Shown here: positions 41,631-49,452 of the stretch, in pieces
How positions within the stretch are numbered: the stretch's first letter is position 1
How the letters are laid out: every line of letters starts with the position of its first letter
Source of the DNA: Cytophagales bacterium
GTDB taxonomy: Bacteria > Pseudomonadota > Gammaproteobacteria > Burkholderiales > Burkholderiaceae_C
Direction of reading: 5' to 3'
DNA length: 53,267 nucleotides
NCBI GenBank assembly: GCA_030054145.1
Contig: JASGCK010000015.1
Coordinates: 1-53,267, forward strand
Made by a program: the position numbers and the translations under genes
The notes under the pieces: generated by a model
The model's input: only the letters and a program-made list of their open reading frames with translations
The model's database searches: none
Told to the model about the DNA's origin: nothing

Positions 41631-43139
41631 ATGAACACGAACAAAAAACTAAACATTGGTATTGTGGGCGCGGGTTTTGCGGGTCTCAGTTCCGCCAAAG
41701 TGCTACGCGAATTTGGCCACAAGGTGACAGTGTTTGAAAAGAATGCCGATGTGGGCGGTGTGTGGAGTGCCGCAAGGCGCTACCCAGGTTTGACCACGCA
41801 AAACGTGCGCTCAACCTATTCGTTGTCGGACTTTCCCTATCCCAAAGATTACCCAGAGTGGCCAAGCGGCGAGCAAGTACAGCGCTACCTCGACTCCTAT
41901 GTCAAACATTTTGGTTTTGAGGATGTGCTGCGCTTGAATACTGAAGTGACGAAGGCCGATGTAAATGCTCAAACGGGCGGCTGGACGGTCACCACGCATG
42001 ACTCGCAAACGGGTGAGAATCAGACGACGCATTCGTTTGATTACTTGGTGATTTGCAATGGCATTTTCTCTACACCAATGATTCCTGATTATGCGGGTGC
42101 GGAGAGTTTTAAAGCCGCAGGCGGACGCGTGTGTCACACCAGCGAGTTCACTCAATTGTCGGATGCAAAGGACAAAAACGTGGTGGTGGTCGGATACGGC
42201 AAATCATCCTGCGATGTGGCTCAGGCTGTGGCTAGCACAGCCAAGAGCACCACCGTAGTGGCTAGGCACTTAATTTGGAAAGTGCCTAAAAAACTGATGA
42301 ATGTGTTGAATTACAAATACCTGCTGCTCACGCGGCTAGGCGAAGCGCTGTTCAAATATATTCACCTCAAAGGCGTAGAAAAATTCTTGCACGGCGCAGG
42401 ATTACCCGTGCGTAACTCTATGCTGGGTCAAGTGCAATGGGTAGTCACCAAACAATGCAAGTTACGGCAACTCGATTTGGTACCGCCCATGCCTTTCCAA
42501 GACATAGCGCGCAGTACCGTGAGTTTGGTAACCGATGGTTTTTATGAAAACGTGGCAAGCGGACGAATAAAAGTTTTAAAAGGTACGTCGATTAGCGGAC
42601 TCACTAGCGCACAAGGGCAATTAAGTGCGACGCTTGATTCTGGAAAAACCATTCCTGCCGATATTGTGGTTTGCGGCACGGGCTGGAATCAAAACGTTCC
42701 GTTTTTATCGCAAGATGTGCTGACACGTATCACTGATGCAGCGGGTAATTTCCGTCTCTACCGCTCCATGCTGCCAATTAACGTACCCAATTTAGCCTTT
42801 AATGGTTACAACTCGTCATTCTTTAGCCAGCTTAACTGCGAAATGGGCGCACTGTGGATTGCTGATTTGTTGGCAGGTAGTCTAGTCTTGCCATCTGTAC
42901 AGGAACAAAACCGAATAGTCGATGGGCGTTTGGCCTGGATGGAAGAACGCACCGACGGCAAGCACTCCAAGGGAACGAACATCATTCCATTCTCCGTACA
43001 CCACATCGACGAGTTGCTCAGTGATATGCGTTTGCCACTACCCGCGCTCGTACGCTTCAAACAGTGGCTCGCTCCTATTGATCCTTGTGACTTTGCACGC
43101 GTGACTAAGCAATTACACAAGCGGCATAGTGCTGACTAG
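41631..43139 (+). CDS. Flavin-containing (FMO/Baeyer-Villiger-like) monooxygenase
   Basis: This is a 502-residue two-dinucleotide-domain flavoprotein. FAD site GIVGAGFAGLSSAKVL is at the N-terminus, followed by ADVGGVWSAARRYPGL, typical of FMO/BVMO proteins. The NADPH site is VVVVGYGKSSCDVAQ and ATGW-like motif VVCGTGWN. The diagnostic FxGxxxHxxx motif is only partly matched (SFKAAGGRVCHTSEF). It probably inserts oxygen on N, S or next to a carbonyl. Such an enzyme is not part of the minimal aminobenzoyl-CoA route, so it may act upstream on a precursor. A RidA tail fragment directly follows its stop. Confidence 0.82.
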   Translation: MNTNKKLNIGIVGAGFAGLSSAKVLREFGHKVTVFEKNADVGGVWSAARRYPGLTTQNVRSTYSLSDFPYPKDYPEWPSGEQVQRYLDSYVKHFGFEDVLRLNTEVTKADVNAQTGGWTVTTHDSQTGENQTTHSFDYLVICNGIFSTPMIPDYAGAESFKAAGGRVCHTSEFTQLSDAKDKNVVVVGYGKSSCDVAQAVASTAKSTTVVARHLIWKVPKKLMNVLNYKYLLLTRLGEALFKYIHLKGVEKFLHGAGLPVRNSMLGQVQWVVTKQCKLRQLDLVPPMPFQDIARSTVSLVTDGFYENVASGRIKVLKGTSISGLTSAQGQLSATLDSGKTIPADIVVCGTGWNQNVPFLSQDVLTRITDAAGNFRLYRSMLPINVPNLAFNGYNSSFFSQLNCEMGALWIADLLAGSLVLPSVQEQNRIVDGRLAWMEERTDGKHSKGTNIIPFSVHHIDELLSDMRLPLPALVRFKQWLAPIDPCDFARVTKQLHKRHSAD

Positions 43140-43140
43140 G

Positions 43141-43191
43141 GCGAAGATTGAAGTGGAGACAACGGCAATACTTGCCGCTGTAGAAAAATAG
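43141..43191 (+). pseudogene. C-terminal ghost of a second RidA-family gene
   Basis: Two bases after the FMO stop, one frame reads AKIEVETTAILAAVEK then a stop. The intact RidA at 40382-40774 ends AKIEVETTAMLP, so ten of the first eleven residues are shared. It has no start and lacks more than 85 percent of the protein. The DNA differs at several third positions from the intact copy, so it is a diverged relic rather than a recent assembly duplicate. It implies that a ridA-like gene once ended here and that the FMO-containing block replaced most of it. Confidence 0.7.
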
Positions 43192-43251
43192 AAAATAGGA
43201 CGCGAGGAGATGGTTTAGCGTTGATTCATTTTAATTAAAGGAGCATAGACT

Positions 43252-44646
43252 ATGAGTACGACTAGTAATTTGCAATCTGTGATGGAAGATCACGCACTAG
43301 AGAGCGTGCCCGATGAAGCAAGGCAGGGATGGTTGCGGTTAACGTGGAATACGGCGGGTATCGTAACGACCTTGATTCAATTATTCTTCGGCGCGTTAGC
43401 GACCTTTGTTGCAGGCTTTAAGCTAGCGGTCATGGCGGGCATTTTTGTCACTATTGTTGGCTCAATCATTGGCTGGCTGTGTGGACACGTGGCCTATAAG
43501 TCGGGGTTATCTAGCACGGTAATGGCAAGGCAATATGGCTTTGGAGTCAAAGGCTCCGTATTGGGGTCGGCCATTTTTGCATTCATGATTATTGGCTTTT
43601 TGGCACTAGAAAACGCCTTACTCTATCAAGGATTTTTGTTCTACTTCAATTGGCCTGATACCTTCATTAATCAATGCTTGATTTATGGCTTGCTGTCTGT
43701 CATATGGGTGCTGTTGACCTTGTATGGCTTTGACTTGGTCTCCAAAGTATCTTCGTGGAGTTTAGTTTTGTTTTTGTTGTTATTGGTCTATATGACAGGC
43801 TATGTCTTATCAACAACTAATCAAACCATGGCCGTGGCGACTTCGTTTAGTTCGATCTTGCCACCGGTCGCCTTGGCTGGCATGGGTGCCTCAACCGATA
43901 TGGGTAAATTTATTTTTTGCGTGAACTTATTTATTGGCTCAGCAGGTGCTTTGGCGCTTGTAGATGCGGATATTGGGCGCTACGCGAAGAGTTCCAAAGA
44001 CATTGGGATTGCTGCATTTTTTGGTAATTTAGCAATGGATGTGTTAATGGTGGTAATTGGTGGCGTGGTTATGTTTGCAGGCAGTGGAAAATTAGTCGAA
44101 GCCTATGTCAGCAAAGGCATTGCGGCAGACACAGCGCAAAAAATGGCTTTATCTCCCGATGGCGTGGCAGCTGCATTTATTGTGTTTGGTGGTCTTATTG
44201 GTTTCATCCTAATGATTGTGGCGCAAGGCAAGGCACAAGTACTCAACACCTATAGTGGCTCATTATCCTTGTCCAATTTATCGGATGCTATTGGGCTGCG
44301 TATGCCGCGCTGGGTCATGGTTGTAGTTGCTAATCTTATTGGACTAGTCATGGTTGGCATGAATATCTTGGGGTTGGTTCAATCCTGGGTCAATATCCTA
44401 GGTGTTTTGACCACTGCATTTGCGGGCATCATGCTGGCTGATTACTTCATTATTCGGAGCAATGGTCAAGATCAGACAGTTCATGCCGAATCCATCAATT
44501 GGGCTGGGGTTATCACCACTTTCGTGGCAACGATCTTGGCGCACTACGTACTCAACAGCATGATTCCCATTGAATTTTTTAGTAGCCTCGTCATTAGCGT
44601 TGTGCTGTACGTTGTGCTGCGCAAGTATGTCTTTCAACCACGCTAG
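43252..44646 (+). CDS. NCS1-family permease (cytosine/hydantoin/allantoin-type)
   Basis: This is a 464-residue membrane protein with about twelve hydrophobic helices and a hydrophilic N-terminus, most like CodB-type NCS1 nucleobase/cation symporters (GWLRLTWNTAGIVTTLIQLFFG, QYGFGVKGSVLGS, ILGVLTTAFAGIMLADYFIIR). The family imports N-heterocycles such as cytosine, hydantoins or allantoin by sodium or proton symport. Its presence suggests the cluster can take up a neutral N-containing compound in addition to the acid handled by the LIV-type transporter. AAAGGAG precedes the ATG at 43252. Codon use appears more A/T-rich than the upstream genes. Confidence 0.85.
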   Translation: MSTTSNLQSVMEDHALESVPDEARQGWLRLTWNTAGIVTTLIQLFFGALATFVAGFKLAVMAGIFVTIVGSIIGWLCGHVAYKSGLSSTVMARQYGFGVKGSVLGSAIFAFMIIGFLALENALLYQGFLFYFNWPDTFINQCLIYGLLSVIWVLLTLYGFDLVSKVSSWSLVLFLLLLVYMTGYVLSTTNQTMAVATSFSSILPPVALAGMGASTDMGKFIFCVNLFIGSAGALALVDADIGRYAKSSKDIGIAAFFGNLAMDVLMVVIGGVVMFAGSGKLVEAYVSKGIAADTAQKMALSPDGVAAAFIVFGGLIGFILMIVAQGKAQVLNTYSGSLSLSNLSDAIGLRMPRWVMVVVANLIGLVMVGMNILGLVQSWVNILGVLTTAFAGIMLADYFIIRSNGQDQTVHAESINWAGVITTFVATILAHYVLNSMIPIEFFSSLVISVVLYVVLRKYVFQPR

Positions 44647-44661
44647 ACTTTAGTGAATGCT

Positions 44662-44690
44662 GGACAGTGTGTCTAAGAAGCTCACTGTCC
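44662..44690 (+). other. 8-bp inverted repeat hairpin after the NCS1 permease gene
   Basis: GGACAGTG (44662-44669) and CACTGTCC (44683-44690) form a perfect stem with a 13-base loop, 16 bases after the permease stop and 47 bases before the next start. No T-run follows, so it is not a classical terminator; it may stabilise or process the transcript. Confidence 0.5.
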
Positions 44691-44737
44691 CTCACCTAGG
44701 CCTAGCAGCCAATCATTTGTTATTAAAGGAGAACAAA

Positions 44738-45961
44738 ATGTCAACAACCTATATTAATCTCACAGCAAAAGATGGGACTGGAGAGTTTCGCGGATATTTA
44801 TCCCTTCCTGCCTCTGGTAGTGGTCCTGGTATCGTGCTAGCGCAAGAGATATTTGGTGTCAATAAAACCATGCGCGAGGTTGCTGATTACTATGCCGAAG
44901 AAGGCTATGTTGTTTTAGTACCTGACTTGTTTTGGCGGCAGCAGCCAGATGTGGAGCTGGGTTACTCAGAATCTGAGTGGCAACGAGCTTTTGAGTTATA
45001 TCAAGGCTTTCACGAAGCCAAGGGTGTCGAGGATATGCAAACGGCAATCAGCGTACTGCGTCAACGCCCAGAAGTGACGGGGCAAGTGGGTGTTTTAGGC
45101 TTTTGTTTAGGTGGAAAGCTGGCTTATTTATCCGCTTGCCGAACCGATGCTGATGTTTGTGTTGGCTACTACGGTGTAGGCATTGAAGCAGCACTCAATG
45201 AGGCCGATCAAATTCAATGTGATTTGACCTTGCACATTGCTGAGTTAGATAAGTTTTGCCCCCCCGAGGCGCGGGAAAAGATTTTGAGCACATTGCAAGG
45301 CAAGCGCAACATCTCCTTGTTTGTCTACCCTGGTATGGATCATGCGTTTGCAAGACAAGGGGGAGAGCACTACCACCGCCCCAGCGCCCTCATGGCGCAT
45401 GAGCGCAGCATTGCTGCATTCAAGGCAGTTATGGGCCCCTACTATGATTTATCGGCACTGTGGGATAAACATTGTGAATACGAATTTGCCACGCGCAACG
45501 TTGACCACACTATGGCGACAATGGTCGCCCAGCCTTATGTCAACCACATTCCAACGATGACAGGAGGCGTGGGCTATAAAAACTTACATCATTTTTATAC
45601 CAAGTACTTTGTTAATAGCAACCCACCCGACACGGCGCTGGTTCCTATTTCACGTACTGTAGGCGCAACGCAGGTGGTAGATGAAATGATTTTTAGTTTT
45701 ACTCATACATGTGAAGTACCTTGGATGCTCCCAGGCGTTGCGCCAACAGGAAAACGAGTGGAAGTACCTTTGCTCGCAGTGGTAAAGTTTCGCGGTGATA
45801 AGCTGTATCACGAGCATATTTATTGGGATCAAGCCAGTGTTTTGGTGCAAATTGGACTGCTAGATGCACGCTTACTACCAGTTGCGGGTATTGAGACGGC
45901 ACATAAGCTTTTAGACGAAACCATGCCCTCCAATACCTTAATGAATCATGGAAAAAATTAA
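44738..45961 (+). CDS. Dienelactone hydrolase fused to a SnoaL-like domain
   Basis: The first ~245 residues are a dienelactone hydrolase with the triad at the same numbering as ClcD: C123 in GFCLGG, D171 in AELDKFCP and H202 in GMDHAF; E37 in QEIFG is also in place. The remaining ~160 residues look like an NTF2/SnoaL-type alpha+beta barrel (from about YDLSALWDKHCEYEFATRNVDHTMATM to VLVQIGLLDARLLP, given here by its ends). The length is 407 residues, against ~235 for a single DLH. ATG 44738 has AAAGGAG upstream. It may open a lactone made by the FMO. The next gene overlaps by 14 bases. Confidence 0.85.
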   Translation: MSTTYINLTAKDGTGEFRGYLSLPASGSGPGIVLAQEIFGVNKTMREVADYYAEEGYVVLVPDLFWRQQPDVELGYSESEWQRAFELYQGFHEAKGVEDMQTAISVLRQRPEVTGQVGVLGFCLGGKLAYLSACRTDADVCVGYYGVGIEAALNEADQIQCDLTLHIAELDKFCPPEAREKILSTLQGKRNISLFVYPGMDHAFARQGGEHYHRPSALMAHERSIAAFKAVMGPYYDLSALWDKHCEYEFATRNVDHTMATMVAQPYVNHIPTMTGGVGYKNLHHFYTKYFVNSNPPDTALVPISRTVGATQVVDEMIFSFTHTCEVPWMLPGVAPTGKRVEVPLLAVVKFRGDKLYHEHIYWDQASVLVQIGLLDARLLPVAGIETAHKLLDETMPSNTLMNHGKN

Positions 45962-46676
45962 ACGCTGGGCGCTAGTGACAGGCGCAAATAAAGGCATTGG
46001 TTTAGAGGTCAGTCGCCAATTAGCTGAAGTAGGTTTTATCGTGTGGATGGGCGTGCGTGATTTGGACAAAGGTCAAAAGGCGGCGGAAAAATTACAGCAG
46101 CAAGGACTTATGGTTCAAGCGATTCACTTGGATATGAATCTACCCGCTACGTTTGAGTCAGTTCGACAACAAATAGAGTTGCAAGCTGGACAGCTTGACG
46201 TATTAGTTAATAACGCTGGCTTTGCCAACGACTTTGCTTACACCGCAGCTACTGTTCCAGGGTCTTTATTGCGCAGCACCTTTGAGGTCAACTTTTTTGC
46301 GCTTATTGATTTAACGCAGCAATTATTGCCTTTGCTTTTAAAGAGTCCTGCTGGTCGCATTGTTAATCAGTCCAGCGTACTTGGCTCTTTAACAATGCAC
46401 AGCACGCCTGGTGCGGGATTAGAGAACATGAAGCCATTGGCATACAACTCAAGCAAAACAGCACTCAACGCGTTTACCGTGCACCTCGCCGACGCTTTGC
46501 GCCACACACCCATCAAAGTCAACTCAGCACATCCTGGATCGGTCTTAACAGACACAAACCCTATGGGCGAGTTAACGCCAGTGGAAGGCGCGCGCACAGC
46601 GGTACGACTAGCCACATTAGATGAAACAGGACCGACAGGGGCATTCTTTTTTGGCGATGAACGTCTCCCTTGGTAA
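45948..46676 (+). CDS. SDR-family oxidoreductase (carbonyl-reductase-like)
   Basis: This is a 242-residue short-chain dehydrogenase: cofactor motif TGANKGIG, NNAG motif VLVNNAGFANDF, catalytic serine in NQSSVLGSL and YNSSKTAL. The spacing between the serine and tyrosine is longer than in classical SDRs, as in carbonyl-reductase-like members. It begins inside the DLH-SnoaL gene (14-base overlap), so it is translationally coupled. It is followed after a short gap by glutaryl-CoA dehydrogenase. The substrate is unknown; a ketone or aldehyde intermediate of the cluster is likely. Confidence 0.87.
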   Translation: MEKIKRWALVTGANKGIGLEVSRQLAEVGFIVWMGVRDLDKGQKAAEKLQQQGLMVQAIHLDMNLPATFESVRQQIELQAGQLDVLVNNAGFANDFAYTAATVPGSLLRSTFEVNFFALIDLTQQLLPLLLKSPAGRIVNQSSVLGSLTMHSTPGAGLENMKPLAYNSSKTALNAFTVHLADALRHTPIKVNSAHPGSVLTDTNPMGELTPVEGARTAVRLATLDETGPTGAFFFGDERLPW

Positions 46677-46697
46677 ATATTGAAAAGAAAGCAAACA

Positions 46698-47912
46698 ATG
46701 GCTAACGCAGACAAAAATTTAACGTCAAAAGCATCCTTCCAATGGAATGACCCCCTCCTCCTAGATTCTCAATTAACAGACGACGAACGCATGATTCGTG
46801 ATGCGGCGCGTGCCTATTGTCAAGACAAGCTGCTGCCCCGCGCCACGCTGGCGTTTCGCAATGAGCACACCGACCCTGCCATCTTCACAGAGATGGGCGA
46901 GCTGGGACTTTTGGGGCCCACCATTCCCGAGACCTACGGCGGCTCGGGGCTTGGCTATGTCGCCTATGGACTCATCGCCCGCGAAGTGGAGCGCGTGGAC
47001 TCGGGCTACCGCTCCATGATGAGCGTGCAATCATCCTTGGTGATGGTTCCGATTAACGAGTTCGGCACAGAGGCGCAAAAGAAAAAATATCTGCCCAAGC
47101 TCGCCACGGGCGAGTGGATTGGCTGCTTTGGCCTGACTGAACCCGATCATGGCTCTGACCCCGCGTCCATGGCGACCCGCGCCAAAGCGGTGAATGGTGG
47201 CTACGTTTTAACTGGCAACAAAATGTGGATTTCTAACGCGCCAATTGCCGACGTGTTTGTGGTGTGGGCAAAATGCGTGGGCGGCGATCATGACGGGCGC
47301 ATCAAAGGCTTCATCTTAGAAAAAGGCATGAAGGGACTCTCCGCTCCTGCGATCCACGGCAAGGTGGGGCTACGCGCCTCGATTACGGGCGAGATTGTGA
47401 TGGATGGCGTAGAAGTATCCGAAGCCCAAATGCTGCCCACGGTGGCAGGACTCAAAGGGCCATTTACGTGCTTAGACTCCGCAAGGTTCGGCATTGCTTG
47501 GGGCGCGCTGGGCGCTGCTGAAGATTGTTGGTTCCGTGCCCGTCAATACGTGCTTGATCGCAAACAATTCGGTCGCCCGCTAGCTGCCAATCAACTCATT
47601 CAAAAAAAGCTAGCCGATATGCAAACCGAGATCACACTTGGCTTGCAAGGCTGTTTGCGCCTTGGGCGCATGAAGGACGAAGGCACAGCCAGCGTGGAGA
47701 TCACCAGCATCATGAAGCGCAACTCCTGCGGCAAAGCGCTGGATGTGGCACGCCTAGCACGTGACATGATGGGCGGCAACGGCATCAGCGACGAGTTTGG
47801 TGTGGCAAGGCATTTAGTCAACCTAGAAGTCGTCAACACTTATGAGGGTACGCACGACATTCATGCACTCATTTTGGGACGGGCGCAAACGGGGATTCAA
47901 GCGTTTAGCTAA
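46698..47912 (+). CDS. gcdH: Glutaryl-CoA dehydrogenase
   Basis: This FAD enzyme oxidatively decarboxylates glutaryl-CoA to crotonyl-CoA. The 404-residue product has the family stretches [57 protein letters not shown] and [21 protein letters not shown], with the catalytic glutamate in YEGTHD. ATG 46698 was preferred to a TTG at 46680. It closes the catabolic cluster and links it to central metabolism: aminobenzoyl-CoA and related aryl-CoA routes can yield glutaryl-CoA. Unlike the A/T-richer genes before it, its base usage resembles the housekeeping genes. Confidence 0.93.
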   Translation: MANADKNLTSKASFQWNDPLLLDSQLTDDERMIRDAARAYCQDKLLPRATLAFRNEHTDPAIFTEMGELGLLGPTIPETYGGSGLGYVAYGLIAREVERVDSGYRSMMSVQSSLVMVPINEFGTEAQKKKYLPKLATGEWIGCFGLTEPDHGSDPASMATRAKAVNGGYVLTGNKMWISNAPIADVFVVWAKCVGGDHDGRIKGFILEKGMKGLSAPAIHGKVGLRASITGEIVMDGVEVSEAQMLPTVAGLKGPFTCLDSARFGIAWGALGAAEDCWFRARQYVLDRKQFGRPLAANQLIQKKLADMQTEITLGLQGCLRLGRMKDEGTASVEITSIMKRNSCGKALDVARLARDMMGGNGISDEFGVARHLVNLEVVNTYEGTHDIHALILGRAQTGIQAFS

Positions 47913-48161
47913 AGCGCGTTCAAGCGCTGCTGCCACCCCCGCTCGACAAATGTCCTAAAAATTTGACTTTTAAGCCAAGCGATTACCCTTGCAATACGAA
48001 GTTTTTTAGGCGGCTTGCCTGTAAGCCCCATCCTTAGCGGCTTGCAGGCAAGCATGGCTGGCAAGCCAATACCCGCTTGGTCTAGCGGGCAGCATATCCA
48101 ATCGGTTAGCGCGCACACCGCCCCAAATCTTGTCGTCCTCGGTTTGGCCTGCGGCTAGCGT
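47913..48161. other. Intergenic stretch after gcdH with an inverted repeat; no gene recognised
   Basis: I see no convincing gene. GCTTGCCTG (48013-48021) and CAGGCAAGC (48045-48053) form a perfect 9-bp stem with a 23-base loop. Open frames exist on both strands (a 69-codon minus frame from 48118, a plus frame ending near 48160) but neither has a recognisable product or ribosome-binding site. The region probably holds the end of the gcdH transcript and decayed sequence. Confidence 0.4.
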
Positions 48162-48472
48162 TTAGCTCCAAACGCCTGACTCCTCGCCTAGCGGGGTGTA
48201 GCTGATGACGTTGCCGCCTTGGATTTTTCCATTCACCAGCGTCGCACCCACAAGGGTAATGGTGCCTATTTTTGAGTCGCTGATGGTAGCCGTGCCTGTC
48301 GTTGTGCCTGTGGTTGGCGTGAAGAGCGTGGTGGTGAAGTGCCTCCTTGGATCACCACCCTAGTGTCGCTCAAGATGCCGTCTGGCGTCATGTTTTACCC
48401 CTCGTAGGTGGTCGCGGTGGTCGTTACCTTGCCATTGGGCTCGATGGTTTTAGTGGTCACGGTGATGGTCTT
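48162..48472 (-). pseudogene. Decayed C-terminal part of a Thr/Gly-rich surface-type protein
   Basis: On the minus strand one frame reads TITVTTKTIEPNGKVTTTAT then a stop. After a frame change it continues as LSDTRVVIQGG and, after another change, LFTPTTGTTTGTATISDSK followed by IGTITLVGATLVNGKIQGGN and ISYTPLGEESGVWS to a stop at 48162. Repetitive T/G/V-rich beta-strand sequence of this kind is typical of large adhesins or autotransporter passengers. At least one stop and one frameshift break it, and it is cut off at the IS3-type end at 48473. Which protein it came from cannot be said. Confidence 0.5.
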
Positions 48473-48491
48473 CTTTTAGGGGACAAGTCCA
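48473..48491 (-). mobile_element. Solitary IS3-type terminus at the left edge of the defence cassette
   Basis: TGGACTTGTCCCCTAAAAG (read leftward from 48491) is identical to the terminus at 33-51. The sequence beyond it does not continue as IS, so only the terminal 19 bases remain. It touches the stop codon of the HEPN-like gene. A related terminus, TGGACTTACCC, starts at 52516 in opposite orientation, so the 4.0-kb cassette lies exactly between two IS ends pointing away from it. Confidence 0.6.
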
Positions 48492-49292
48492 CTACACCCT
48501 CTTAGCTATATCCAGCTTTCGATGAACGAAGGACACAATCGCAAAGACGTCTAAAGCATCTTGTTCCGGCATCGGCCAAACGACCTTCGGAGCGTGTGCG
48601 GTCGGATTGCGGATCGCACCGAAGAGTCCAACGAGCAGATGGCTAATGCCCTTTTGCTCACTTACCTCGGTCTCGGTGCTCAGACTATTCAATGCAAGGA
48701 TCGGCATCTTAGTCGACAAGACCTGATTCACCAGTTCCGCACCGTCGATTGACAATCCAGACAACTGACGCAGCCGCTCCGCCAAGCCTTTTACCGCCTC
48801 TGATACAGCATGGAAGTAGTTCTCAGCGAGCAATTCGGCGGTGCAATATAAAAATACTTGCGGGTGTGTGCCACGGGTTTCCAACATTGTCTTCAAGCGT
48901 TTTACGCGCGCCATTGCACCGGACACAGTCGTTTCACGAGATGTTCGGATGACTTTTCCTTGATCATTGACCCCATAGCCCGCAAGAGACAACACCACGT
49001 TTAACTGATCTTGCAATTTCTGGAACTGCGCTGGCCTCTGAACGAATCGAGCGGGAACCATGGCACGGTTTACGAACATGATCATGTGGTTGCCAATCTG
49101 GTGTTTGTTCTGTTGAAGTACAAGCGCATTGAAAATCCGCTTCCACTTCGTCATGCCAGCAGCTAAGTCTTCCAAATCCATGTCCGCCAAGATGTAACCG
49201 ATTTCTTGACCGGTTAGGCCGTCACCTGTGTCGCCTAGTACGCGGCAGACTGCTTCAAGGACGGAAACTTCAAAGCAAGGAATATGATCCAT
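48492..49292 (-). CDS. TIGR02391/Hypoth_Ymh-family protein with a HEPN-type RNase motif
   Basis: This 266-residue protein ends in a helical domain of the TIGR02391 (Hypoth_Ymh) family: PILALNSLSTETEVSEQ, GLFGAIRNPTAHAPK, QDALDVFAIVSFVHRKLD. The RNPTAH segment (R228, H233) fits the HEPN Rx4-6H RNase motif, with the polar residue after R as in active toxins. The N-terminal half resembles abortive-infection-associated regions (LQQNKHQIGNHMIMFV). ATG 49292 has AGGAG upstream; a TTG one codon before is in frame. It lies 153 bases downstream of the RT-nitrilase gene and is probably its effector or partner. Its stop codon touches the IS end at 48491. Confidence 0.75.
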   Translation of the reverse strand: MDHIPCFEVSVLEAVCRVLGDTGDGLTGQEIGYILADMDLEDLAAGMTKWKRIFNALVLQQNKHQIGNHMIMFVNRAMVPARFVQRPAQFQKLQDQLNVVLSLAGYGVNDQGKVIRTSRETTVSGAMARVKRLKTMLETRGTHPQVFLYCTAELLAENYFHAVSEAVKGLAERLRQLSGLSIDGAELVNQVLSTKMPILALNSLSTETEVSEQKGISHLLVGLFGAIRNPTAHAPKVVWPMPEQDALDVFAIVSFVHRKLDIAKRV

Positions 49293-49401
49293 CAAGCGAA
49301 CTCCTATTAAGCGTCATAACCTTCAGCGCTTTTATTGTTGATCCGATCAGGGAAAATCCTAAAGTCCATGCTTCAGTTTAATTTGATTACGATGAAAACT
49401 C

Positions 49402-49452
49402 CTAGAGTAGGACAACACCACGTCATGGTCTTTTTGTCCTTGTGACCTCTAG
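49402..49452 (-). other. Multi-stem hairpin at the 3' end of the RT-nitrilase gene (candidate structured RNA)
   Basis: Three nested inverted repeats lie here: outer CTAGAG/CTCTAG (49402-49407 with 49447-49452), middle AGGACAA/TTGTCCT (49409-49415 with 49434-49440) and inner ACCA/TGGT (49417-49420 with 49426-49429, 5-base loop). The outer arm includes the RT stop codon. No T-run follows on the minus strand. Several defence RTs use a nearby structured non-coding RNA, so this could be one; it could equally be a processing or attenuation hairpin. Confidence 0.45.

Noticed and set aside
44695-44704. Perfect 10-bp palindrome CTAGGCCTAG
   Set aside because: It is short and isolated, with no second copy seen and no link to a recognised regulator.
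47909-48118. 69-codon minus-strand frame after gcdH
   Set aside because: It has no clear ribosome-binding site, overlaps the gcdH end, and a competing open frame exists on the other strand; neither shows a family signature.
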